This document shows, in pieces, positions 55,224-64,000 of a stretch of DNA of 64,000 nt. This DNA is from Meghimatium bilineatum (taxonomy: Eukaryota > Mollusca > Gastropoda > Stylommatophora > Philomycidae), in assembly GCA_034231615.1 (NCBI GenBank), contig CM067315.1:14247267-14311266 (forward strand). The letters are read 5' to 3'. The translations under genes and the position numbers were made by a program. The notes under the pieces were generated by a model. The model searched no databases and had not been told where the DNA came from. It saw only the letters and a list, made by a program, of their open reading frames with translations. Numbering within the stretch: the first letter of the stretch is position 1; every line of letters begins with the position of its first letter.

Positions 55224-55587
55224 GAACAGTAAACTCTACAATCTATATTTTTAACATTGAATATTTCAGTTTATATTTTTTAACAGCAAATTATGTTTTA
55301 TATATTTTAAGGTTAAATTTCGCATTCCGTGTCTTAACAGTAAATTCTATATTCTATACTTTTCATGGAAAAGTTATACATTCCGTAATTGTGCAATTCG
55401 ATAATTTTAATCGAAAAGTTTACATTACGAGGGCTGTTTAATAAGTTACTGAGGGATTTGTTTCTGGAACATCGTTAAGCTTATAGACTAGTTGGTTCTA
55501 TTTCTGTTGTTGCTGGGTGTTGATTTCCTGATGGAGAAATTCATTTGGTTTATATTCGTTATGGTTTTGTGTTCTTAACTGTTTTTG

Positions 55588-55740
55588 TTGTCTTGATAAA
55601 GGTCCCAATTGGACCGAAACGTTGACAATTATATTTGTTCTTTGTTTTATTGTTATTTTCTATATTTTATTATTTTATATTGATAGTTTTCTAGTAACCT
55701 ATTTACCTTTATTTATATTTACTTCCAAGTAGTCCTACTC
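55588..55740 (+). other. Hammerhead-like motif in a dispersed repeat
   Basis: TTGATAAAGGTCCCAATTGG followed by ACCGAAACGTTGAC. The GGTCC/GGACC stem II with CAATT loop and GAAAC box resemble the hammerhead ribozyme core CUGANGA-stem II-GAAAC. C3 and G8 are replaced, so activity is unlikely. It lies inside the mariner span; a relative without the stem is at 2180-2289. Confidence 0.4.
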
Positions 55741-55849
55741 TGATTGTATATACATATTGCAGTGCCCCTGCCCGCTTTGGAAAGCACTCCTAGTAAATAC
55801 TTTTTTGTGTGTAGGAATAGACTCATTTTTCTCATCACGTTTGTTTGTT

Positions 55850-56370
55850 GTTTGTTTGTTGAGTAGTGTATTCGACTAGGCCATCTCGGGATGCCTAGTC
55901 ACGTCACTTTCAACCTAGTCCTAAGAAGGACTTTTTGGTTATATCGAGACGCTGGGTGCTGACAGGGGAACTGACGAAAAGTTCTTGAGCCTTGTCAAAA
56001 AGGCTGTCGAAAGTTTTGCTGAAGCTTGTCTACAATCTCGGGACGTACTGCGGATAAGAAGAGTCTTTTCTCTCTTGGAAGTTTCCAAGTCCACAGCAGG
56101 TTCCCCCTTCAGCTGGAGATCGTCCGATCCTTGCTACCTTGGCCAGATTTCTCTGTTGCCCAGGGTGCTCCGCGGGTAGGCGTAGCAAGGTCTGGACCAG
56201 TATGAGTCCTGGTCCTGGCGAGCGAAGCGAGCACAGGTGCTCGCTCCAACGTCTCTGCACCTCTTTCTCGTCACGTTGTCATTGAGTCCCCCTTTATACA
56301 TACCTTCGGCCACCTTGACCTTCCATAGTTCTTTTAAGTTGCTGAAATCTGGTAATTTTGAAGGTTGTGT
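55850..56370. other. GC-richer insert within the mariner
   Basis: A segment of distinctly higher GC than its surroundings, with no recognised domain. Open frames on both strands (55985-56179 +, 56030-56260 -) are unassigned. It separates the two transposase remnants and may be a further mobile element. Confidence 0.45.
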
Positions 56371-56535
56371 GAGCAATGTGTTTCTTCAAAAATTCGTTCA
56401 TTTTACCGACATGAGTGCAGGGGCAGTGTCGTGAGGCACAATCTAATTGCCTCTACGCCATAACACAGCACACAGACATGTCTAGCCTTTTTTTCTGAAA
56501 TATTGTTTTCACAGTCTGTCCTCTAATGACATGTC

Positions 56536-56712
56536 CACACATGATAATCCAGCTATGATAATCCAGCTATGATAATCCAGCTATGATAATCCAGCTATGA
56601 TAATCCAGCTATGATAATCCAGCTATGATAATCCAGCTATGATAATCCAGCTATGATAATCCAGCTATGATAATCCAGCTATGATAATCCAGCTATGATA
56701 ATCCAGCTATGC
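56536..56712. repeat. 14-bp minisatellite inside the mariner
   Basis: About 12 identical units of ATGATAATCCAGCT between the transposase remnants. Confidence 0.95.
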
Positions 56713-57229
56713 AATGTCTTAGTACGAAATCAATATAGTTTTGGCATTCGATTTTAACCTATCGTGTCTTGAAGGAAGTCGTGTTGAAACGATCTGCGAC
56801 AACTTTGAGACACGTGGATAGCGCTCAAATGTAGTAGTTCTGCATAGACAGGATTCTCTGAGAGGTGATTGCAGCATTTCTAAATGTTTAGAAACAGTTT
56901 GTCCAAGCCTATAGCATAAATCAATGCACACGCATAGTTCAATGTCCAATTTTTTAATTGCGACAGGAACATCATTTTACCACCTTTTTAGAGCCCCAGA
57001 CAACGCGTGCACAAAGTTAAATATTTCCGGTTTCAAACACATATCGGAAAATGTACTTAGTAATAACAATGCAATGGTCTGATTATTACAGTTTTTCTAA
57101 ATAAAACTCAGTCAGGGAACTTATTGACCAGCCCTTGTATTTTTTAAACAATATATTACACGTTGTAGTTTCTCTACAACAATAGAAACGTATTGTTGTT
57201 TCTTTACAACAAACCAGCTCGATTCATAT

Positions 57230-57665
57230 ATCTTGGTGTTTTTGTGTTCACAATTTTAACGGTTGTTTCCCTTTAAAGCATAGATTTTTCTGTGGATCCT
57301 TCAAACTTTCAAGTTGTGTAGAATAATATGTATGTATTTAAAGTTATAAAAACCATTTTTTCTAAAACCTTGACTAAATACAGAAATGCGTATGTATTTT
57401 ACAAGGTGTTTTTCTTATTTAGTTTCACTTGATTAGTTTTTTTGTTTTTTTTTAAAGTGGAATATTCAGTATTTATACCACTTCTGTTTATTTCTGCATT
57501 CATTTTTTTAAAACTCATTTCCCTTAAAAAGAATTATAGAGAAATTGGTAGAAATTGTATACAAACATAACTATACACGACCTTTTTTACATTTTATGCA
57601 TACCTGAACCGAATACACTTGAAGTTTCAGTCAACATTTTTTTTATTGTGGAAACTCGTTAAATG
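57230..57665 (+). repeat. Dispersed AT-rich repeat, copy 2
   Basis: Counterpart of 50146-50610 with conserved block order. Diverged; class unknown. Confidence 0.6.
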
Positions 57666-58254
57666 GTGTAAGAAGAGGGTAGCAGTAAGTTCGACGTATA
57701 TTTCGTGACATTGTTATGTTACAAATATTCATAATAGAGCTTGTAATTTACAGAAACTAATTAGGGACGACCGACGAGGTGGAACGTGCTAAAATAAATA
57801 TCAAGGGGCGCCACAGCGGAAAAGAATTTAGTTTATGTACAGGTATACAGGGGGTGGCGGAGCAGGCACATATTTCCAAAATGTCTGGTATAGACGCTGA
57901 TGATGATTAATTAATGACTATTTCTCTGATCAAGTAGCTTCAGAAAGCACGTAGCTTTTCTGACAAAAGCACAGTGCCTACTAAATTGAGCAGCAGTGTT
58001 TAAGTAACCCACACGCGTATACTATTTTTTGTCTCAATGGCATGTACGTGTTAGGTGGGAGTAACGAGTGCATGCTTAGTCCCGAAGGGGGACTTTGAGT
58101 GCGACAGTATCCTAGGATTACCACATCTTGCCAGGGGTGTAGAATATAGTTTTGTGACAGGATTTAGCCATGGCCAAACTGTGATAACCGGGACTGATGT
58201 TGACAATGCAGACACGATAGCATTCCGTCGCTATAGTTTGACTAAATTCATTCT
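57666..58254. other. Intron 4, nothing recognised
   Basis: A 67-codon frame at 58055-58258 has no recognisable similarity. Confidence 0.4.
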
Positions 58255-58910
58255 CTAGATGCCATGCGGCTGGCGTATGCAATCATTGCTCTTCACGGCT
58301 CTCTATCTCAAGTATTATGTATCAAGATAGTTGTTGTTTCTCTGACGTGCCAGGTTGTTAAACTGACTAATATTTTCTCACGTTGTTGTCCCCTGTCTCT
58401 GTTTCCTTCAATTTTGCCTGTTGTGACTATGTTCTCCAAACCTCCCTGTTTCATAACGTGGCCAAAAAAATGAAGATTGTCTTTTTCTATATTATTGAAT
58501 AAGGCACGTTTCGCATTTTACTCTTTCAACACCTCTACATTAGTTTTTTTTCTGGCAGTCCATGGTATTCTCAGCATTTCCTTCTGCAGAAACCACTTGT
58601 CTATTGCCTCTAATTTCTCACTTTCCAGTTTGTTTATTGTCCAAGACTCGCACTCATATGTTAGTATAGGAGTTATATAACACTGCAGAACTCTCTTCCT
58701 TATCTCTTTCCTTACAAGGTCATATTACACAGTATATTTTTCATTTTTCTAATGTTGTTTTCGCTCTGCCCTATTCTGCTTCTTATTTCTGTTGAACTTC
58801 TTTCATCTGTTGTAATCGTTGTGTCTAAATATTTGAATTGGTGCACCTCTTTTAATGCTATATCATTCGCTTTTGATTTTGCAAGTTGTGTTATTGAAAC
58901 TGTTGCTGAA
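58255..58910 (-). mobile_element. LINE family B 3' fragment
   Basis: Minus strand: ALKEVHQFKYLDTTITTDER, STEIRSRIGQSENNIRKMKN, ILCNMTL, then SWTINKLESEKLEA, PWTARK and the family B end CATACGCCAGCCGCATGGC near 58255. It reaches further toward the RT than the other family B copies. Its 5' side meets the 29-bp array. Confidence 0.88.
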
Positions 58911-58911
58911 T

Positions 58912-59165
58912 GCCAATACACGACTACAGCATTCCAAGTCATCCTGTTCCTGAAACAGCATTCCAAGTCATCCCTGTTCCTGAAACAGCATTCCAAGTCA
59001 TCCTGTTCAGGAAACAGCATTCCAAGTCATCCTGTTCCTGAAACCAGGATTCCAAGTCATCCTGTTCCTGAAACAGCATTCCAAGTCATCCTGTTCCTGA
59101 AACATCATTCCAAGTCATCCTGTTCCTGAAACAGCATTCCAAGGTCATCCTGTCTCCTGAGACAG
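58912..59165. repeat. 29-bp minisatellite
   Basis: About nine units (seed CCTGAAACAGCATTCCAAGT). Confidence 0.94.
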
Positions 59166-60640
59166 CATTGATGTGGGGTATGATAATGTCATTGAGATGA
59201 AGACGCTTATGTAATCAACACTTGAAGACACAAGTTCCAAATAATAACCCTGAGGTAAAGTTATACAGTCTTTGGGTGAATCCTTCTACTGAATAAAGTC
59301 TGCCAGGAGCCTTCTTTGGAAGCCGTCCCTTGAAACAAGTCAAGCTGGGAAGTAGAGCTAATGGGTTAGTTATCACGCAACAATATAAACAGTGAAGATT
59401 TTGTTATCAAGGTCACACCGTGTAGAACTAATATGCCTATTCATAATCATGTGGATCTTTGAATAGAAAGAAATGTGAACTTTTCATTCAATCACGTAAA
59501 TCAACAACCTACGCCCTTTTTGTAATTACAGGGAGATTGTTTCCATCGAGGGAAGAACTGAAGAACAGTTAATATGACAGTCTAGAGAGATTATAGCTTG
59601 AAATTTGTGTAATAATTAGTTAACTTGTGAACATAGGTAGTTGGGTTTTTGTAAACGTAAGAAACATCTAGGCGGGGCTTTTGGCCTAGATTGTCCAAGG
59701 ATGCCAACTAAGCTAAATATAAAAGTGAGTAAATTTATGTGAATTGTCAGAGAAGTATTGACTTATTGATGTTTTTGATAAAGGTATAATTTGTATCCCT
59801 CCTATCTGCTGTAAGCTTGATCTGTTATTAAATGTCAACAATACCTGTAATAACAGGATTCTCCTTACTTTGCTTATTTTAGATTAGGCTAGATTAAATA
59901 GAGCAGAAGTTACATATCCCTCGCTTATTATTAGTCTACACAACGAACATCTGAAGAAGTACTTATATAAGCAACAACACTATATTAGGAAGAAAGAACA
60001 CGAGACACGGTTAAACTACGGATCTACACATAGACTGTGTATACAAGAAACAGAAATAAAGAATAGTACATGAAAGAAATATAGTATAAAGAACATAAAA
60101 GTATAATAGATTAGAGAAGGAGATTTCCTTGTATACTTTTTTGCGCCTACTAATTCATCATTCTTCCGTCAGATATGTTGATTTACTGCATTAAAGGTGC
60201 AACTAGCATTCGTTGCCACCTGTGAGTCTGCCACAAAAGTACAAAGGTGCAATACACGTTTGATCTGCAACTCTTCTTCCTCCCTGGCGACCATTTGAAA
60301 GAAGAAAATTGTAAGAAATCGAGACAAGACAGCAGTGACAATGATTACTTTTTTTGTCATATGTGGCACGATCTCGCCATATCCTCCAACTTTCCTTAGT
60401 CGTGGTCTACGACAGAAGACAGTGGGCTGATTTTTTTCCACCATTAACTAGAAGCCTAGACATCTGCTGCCACATGGGCTGATCGCGCTAGTAGTTTCAT
60501 GTACTTTATAAAATATACTTACTGATACCAAGAATATTCTAATTATAAGATCACTTTATTATCTAATAATGATATCTGTTGTACACAGCCGGTGTGTGTA
60601 CTGATGGCGTAAATAATCGAAGTTGATGTTCATGTTGCAG
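59166..60640. other. Intron 4, 3' part, no gene recognised
   Basis: No transposon or array was recognised. A minus-strand 91-codon frame (60169-60444) has no recognisable domain and is weakly supported. Confidence 0.4.
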
Positions 60641-60762
60641 ATACTTCCAGGTTGTTGACTATAAAGGAAACAATGACGCCCTCTACATACAGTCGCTTAT
60701 TATCCACTGGTTACCATACATCAACAGTTCCCTGAATCCAGTAATCTACAACTTCATGAGCG
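60641..60762 (+). CDS. Receptor exon 5: extracellular loop 3 and TM7
   Basis: Acceptor GATGTTCATGTTGCAG. The first base completes codon 333 (AG|A, Arg), followed by YFQVVDYKGNNDALYIQSL and IIHWLPYINSSLNPVIYNF, TM7 with the NPxxY signature (NPVIY, 365-369 after allowing for the exon 4 shift). It ends in MS and one base of the next codon at AGCG|GTAAGC. Reading through the donor would give an unrelated ~50-codon tail, so splicing is preferred. Orexin receptors continue here with a short helix 8; the exon for it was not found. Confidence 0.93.
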
Positions 60763-61116
60763 GTAAGCTTCAACTTACAAGAGACTACCATCAGTTTTCT
60801 CTGTCCGTTTTAATTTGCCCTATTTGTGTGTTCTTTTCTATAATTCTATTGTCTTCCCAGACTGACCAAATGAGAATCAATGTCTCGTTCTGGATGAAAT
60901 CAGACATAATGTGTTAAAATCTGACCACCGAAGAGGAAATATGATTTAAGAAGATGAACTGTGATAGAAGGGAATGACATTTTAACTCTAAGATTTAATC
61001 GGACAGAGCTATGACATCTAAAATAAGAGGATGAAATCTGATTTAATGTGGTGAAATATAATATAAGGGAACGACATCGAATATAATATGATGAAATCTA
61101 ATATAAGAAACTAGAT
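60763..61116 (+). other. Intron 5 start, nothing recognised
   Basis: Unique sequence grading into degenerate TGAAATCTGA-type repeats. Confidence 0.45.
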
Positions 61117-61890
61117 ATGATACAAGTGCTGGAATCTGATACAAGTGCTGGAATCTGACACAAGTGCTGGAATCTGACACAAGTACTGGAATCTGACACA
61201 AGTGCTGGAATCTGACACAAGTGCTGGAATCTGACACAAGTACTGGAATCTGATACAAGTACTGGAATCTAATACAAGTACTGGAATCTAATACAAGTAC
61301 TGGAATCTAATACAAGTACTGGAATCTGATACAAGTACTGGAATCTAATACAAGTACTGGAATCTGACACAAGTACTGGAATCTAATACAAGTACTAAAA
61401 TCTGACACAAGTGCTGGAATCTGACACAAGTGCTGGAATCTGACACAAGTGCTGGAATCTGACACAAGTACTGGAATCTGACACGAGTGCTGGAATCTGA
61501 TACAAGTACTGGAATCTAATACAAGTACTGGAATCTAATACAAGTACTGGAATCTAATACAAGTACTGGAATCTGATACAAGTACTGGAATCTAATACAA
61601 GTACTGGAATCTGACACAAGTACTGGAATCTAATACAAGTACTAAAATCTGACACAAGTGCTGAATCTGACACAAGTGCTGGAATCTGACACAAGTGCTG
61701 AAATCTGATACAAGTACTGGAATCTGACACAAGTGCTGGAATCTGACACCAAGTGCTGGAATCTGACACAAGTACTGGAATCTGACACAAGTGCTGGAAT
61801 CTGACACCAAGTGCTGGAATCTGACACAAGTGCTGGAACTGACACAAGTGCTGGAATCTGACACAAGTGCTGGAATCTGACACGAGTGCT
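61117..61890. repeat. 19-bp minisatellite
   Basis: About 40 units of TGCTGGAATCTGACACAAG, with TACTGG, TAATAC and TGATAC variants. A block of variants at about 61260-61400 is repeated at about 61505-61650, pointing to a segmental duplication within the array. Confidence 0.95.
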
Positions 61891-62470
61891 GAAATGCAGG
61901 GTGACATCTTGTGTACATGGAGGAAATCTTATATGTGGGTGACATCTTGTGTACAAGGAAGAAATGTTATATGTGGGTGACATCTTGTTGTACAAGGAAG
62001 AAATGTTATATGTGGGTGACATCTTGTGTACATGAGGAAATCTTATATGTGGGTGACATCTTGTGTACATGGAGGAAATCTTATATGTGGGTGACATCTT
62101 GTGTACATGGAGGAAATCTTATATGTGGGTGACATCTTGTATACCGAAATGAAATCTTATAGTAGGTGACATCTTGTGCACACGGAGAAAATCATATATG
62201 TGTGGTGATATCTTGTGTACACGAAGGAAATGTTATATGCTGTGTGACATCTTATGTACCCAAAATGTAATCTTGTATGCGTGGTGACATCTTGTGTAAG
62301 AGGAGGAAATCTTATATGTGGGGTGATATCTTATATGTCGAAATAAAATCTTGTATGTGTGGTGGTATCTCATATTTACCAAAATTAAATCTTGTATGTG
62401 GGGTGACATCTTGTGTACCGAAATGAAATCTTATATGTGGGATGACATTTTATACTCAAGAATAAATCGT
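61891..62470. repeat. 38-bp minisatellite, decaying to the right
   Basis: Units of GTGGGTGACATCTTGTGTAC with GGAGGAAATCTTATAT. Regular to 62150, then diverged to 62470. Confidence 0.92.
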
Positions 62471-62895
62471 ACATAAGAGCCAAAGGCGATATCTGACCTA
62501 ACGGAATTCAATCAGATTGCGTTTATCAGATTACACTCTAAGACGCAATATTATAAACGCGATGAAATATGACAGAATTAGACGGTTTCTTGCACATTTG
62601 GATGAAGTCTGACATAAACGCATTGTATGTCATGAAATCGATAGTTGATGCAACATGATAACTTACACTTAGATATTGTCTATTTTGTGAAGTTATAAGC
62701 CCTTATATAAATATCCAAACTGAACTATATTGTGAAAAGAGGTTTGCTTTAAGACTGAGAGCTACTAATAGCTTACAAACACATCAGTACACTGATATAA
62801 CATGAAATCTGACGTATATAATATATATCTATCTATCTATCTATTCCATGAAACCCTTTTTTGCCTTTCATCGTCAGGAGTAGAAGAGTTTTCTG
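62471..62895. other. Unique sequence, nothing recognised
   Basis: Contains a short TATC microsatellite at 62827-62845. Confidence 0.4.
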
Positions 62896-62989
62896 GAGAC
62901 GGCCCTCTTGTGTGCTGAGTATATTGTGGAATTTGCCGCCTCTTTTATTTCAGTGGTCCATCGTTTTCGTGGTCAGTCTCCAGGTCGGC

Positions 62990-63470
62990 TTTCGCTGTAT
63001 CTGTCTACCATAGCTTGCTGTAATATGCTGTCTGATGGTAGTCTGCTGATGCGCATGCGGTTGCGTCTGTGGTTCTCACCAATAGCTCACTAGACAAACC
63101 ACCCATGCAACAGAAAACTTTAGTAGATGACGTGCCTTTATATTGAGGTTGTCTTCTTATAGAAGCTTCATGGCACGTCATCTATACAATCCCGTAGTCG
63201 TAACCTTCCATAACAGTTACCATGTTGTTCCGAAAGGCCGACGTTGTGCTTGAACTAGTTACGTGCACGGCGTGGGTGGACAGAGCAACAAAGAAAACTG
63301 TCGCAATGGCCAGAGTTGTGCCCTGATGTCGACGTCTGTTTCGGCGGCATTAGAGTCGAAATTATTTACCATCGAGTTGGATGGCTGTTGGAACAGGATA
63401 AGGGCGGAGCACTTATGGGAATGTCCCACGAACTGCGAGGCCAGTTTCTAATCAAGAATCAAGAAGAATC
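62990..63470 (+). repeat. Dispersed repeat X, uninterrupted copy
   Basis: Contiguous version of the repeat split at 11583-12830: CGCATGCGGTTGCGTCTGTG, AACCACCCATGCAACAGAAA, GTGCCTTTATATTGAGGTTG, TCTTCTTATAGAAGCTTC, ACTAGTTACGTGCACGGCG, GATGTCGACGTCTGTTTCGG and GGCGGAGCACTTATGGGAAT. It serves as the empty-site reference for the LINE insertion at 11889. The left boundary is uncertain. Confidence 0.82.
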
Positions 63471-64000
63471 AAGAAGTCTACTGATGTGTGAAAACCATTT
63501 GATCTGTTGTCTCATGATGTATTCTAAGATTGGGGTTGTTTCGGTTTTTAGTTGGATGTACTCATTCTTCATCCTGTCTCTTAGTGATATTCCTAGGATT
63601 CTGCGTAAGCATACCATTTCAGCTGTCATAAGTTTATGTTTGTCTTGTGCTCTCGTTGACCATGTTTGGCATTGGTAGCACAGCGTTGGCATAATAGTCG
63701 TTTTGAATAGTGTTATTTTGGTGTTTAAATCTACAATTTTGTTTATGAAGATTGGTGTCATTTGCCCTAGGACTTGATATGCTTTACTACATCTATTGTG
63801 TATTTCTTTGCTGCTCTTGCCGTCTGAGATATATATATATATATATATTGGTGTTTCTTTCCTTCCTATCTTCAGTACTTCGGTCTTTTCTATATTTATC
63901 TTCATCTTAAAGGTATGTCACGTTGGATGTAATCTTTCTATTTGTCTTTGTAGTTTTTTGTCACCATGTTGCCAGGTGAGGTTTTCCCGATACAACACTG
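63459..64000 (-). mobile_element. LINE fragment, family C-like, runs off the window
   Basis: Minus strand: LQRQIERLHPT (about 63940), MKINIEKTEVLKIGR (63860-63905), LFKTTIMPTLCYQCQTWSTR, LMTAEMVCLRRILGISLRDR and IMRQQIKWFSHISRLL. This is the post-RT region of an RTE-like ORF with a long uninterrupted frame. It lacks its 3' end, breaking off at the end of repeat X. A TA microsatellite (63829-63848) sits in frame within it. Confidence 0.85.

Larger units (their letters stand above)
55428..57137 (-). mobile_element. Degenerate mariner-like transposon
   Basis: A 1710-bp element flanked by TA (55426-55427 and 57138-57139). Terminal inverted repeats are CGAGGGCTGTTTAATAAGTT at the left and the complement of CAAGGGCTGGTCAATAAGTT at the right. 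The minus-strand N-terminal transposase remnant at 56719-56949 reads ELCVCIDLCYRLGQTVSKHL, the paired-like helix-turn-helix of mariners. A HDTAPAL/LTTLPLHSCR remnant near 56430 fits the later catalytic region. It is interrupted by a 14-bp array and a GC-rich insert, and is inactive. Confidence 0.85.
27859..60762 (+). other. Orexin/allatotropin-type receptor gene, span of known exons
   Basis: Five coding exons of one rhodopsin-like GPCR in order on the + strand. Splice phases at each junction are 0, 2, 1 and 2, and donor and acceptor agree every time. Exon 5 ends one base into a codon at a GTAAGC donor, so at least one more coding exon lies downstream. The assembled part is about 373 codons and covers the N-terminus to NPxxY. 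Introns hold almost only transposons and minisatellites. One extra base in exon 4 disrupts the frame. Confidence 0.9.

Noticed and set aside
55985-56434. Overlapping open frames in the GC-rich block as a candidate host gene
   Set aside because: No recognisable domain, frames on both strands, and it lies between transposase remnants of a mariner.
60169-60444. 91-codon minus-strand frame near exon 5
   Set aside because: No similarity recognised and no supporting context.
62878-62918. Possible terminal receptor exon (acceptor TTTCATCGTCAG, reading VEEFSGDGPLVC then stop)
   Set aside because: Phase fits and the position is right, but the peptide lacks the basic-hydrophobic helix 8 of orexin receptors, and the segment borders repeat X. 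Only transcripts could support it.

Overview
This 64 kb window is animal nuclear DNA. It has split genes with GT-AG introns, APE-type LINEs, tRNA-derived SINEs, DNA transposons and a very high load of minisatellites. There is no operon structure, phage or CRISPR, and no RNA gene was recognised. The mix of elements and an orexin/allatotropin-type receptor suggest a lophotrochozoan, probably a mollusc. That is an inference from content, not a species identification.

Only one host gene is recognisable: a rhodopsin-like GPCR of the orexin/allatotropin receptor family on the + strand. Five coding exons are found at 27859-28323, 42061-42290, 45016-45176, 53046-53188 and 60641-60762. They are separated by introns of about 13.7, 2.7, 7.9 and 7.5 kb, and junction phases agree at every splice. 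Together they carry TM1 to TM7. The C-terminal exon was not found. The TM6 exon has a one-base insertion near 53144 that breaks the frame, either an assembly error or a null allele. Its 3' splice site is the last unit of a 45-bp minisatellite that repeats the acceptor itself many times.

The rest is mobile and tandem DNA. 1-27600, upstream of the gene: satellites, a decayed LINE (2290-5550) with a near-identical younger LINE fragment nested in it, an RNase H LINE fragment with a target-site duplication (TSD) inside another repeat, SINE clusters, a hAT-like MITE and many LINE 3' ends. Intron 1: a full-length LINE (29378-32985, uninterrupted 1069-codon ORF, 11-bp TSD) inserted into a 39-bp minisatellite; further LINE remnants whose coding DNA has itself become minisatellite; and a SINE multimer with a perfect 66-bp palindrome. 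Intron 2: an endonuclease/RNase H LINE whose middle is replaced by a 12-bp satellite. Intron 3: SINE-A in a 23-bp array, an assembly gap (49450-49549), LINE 3' ends and the splice-site minisatellite. Intron 4: SINE-A with TSD, a degenerate mariner (55428-57137) and a LINE 3' end. 60763-64000: arrays, repeat X and a LINE fragment running off the end.

The recurring theme is traffic between transposons and tandem repeats. Elements insert into arrays, and arrays grow out of element coding sequence and, in one case, out of a host splice acceptor.
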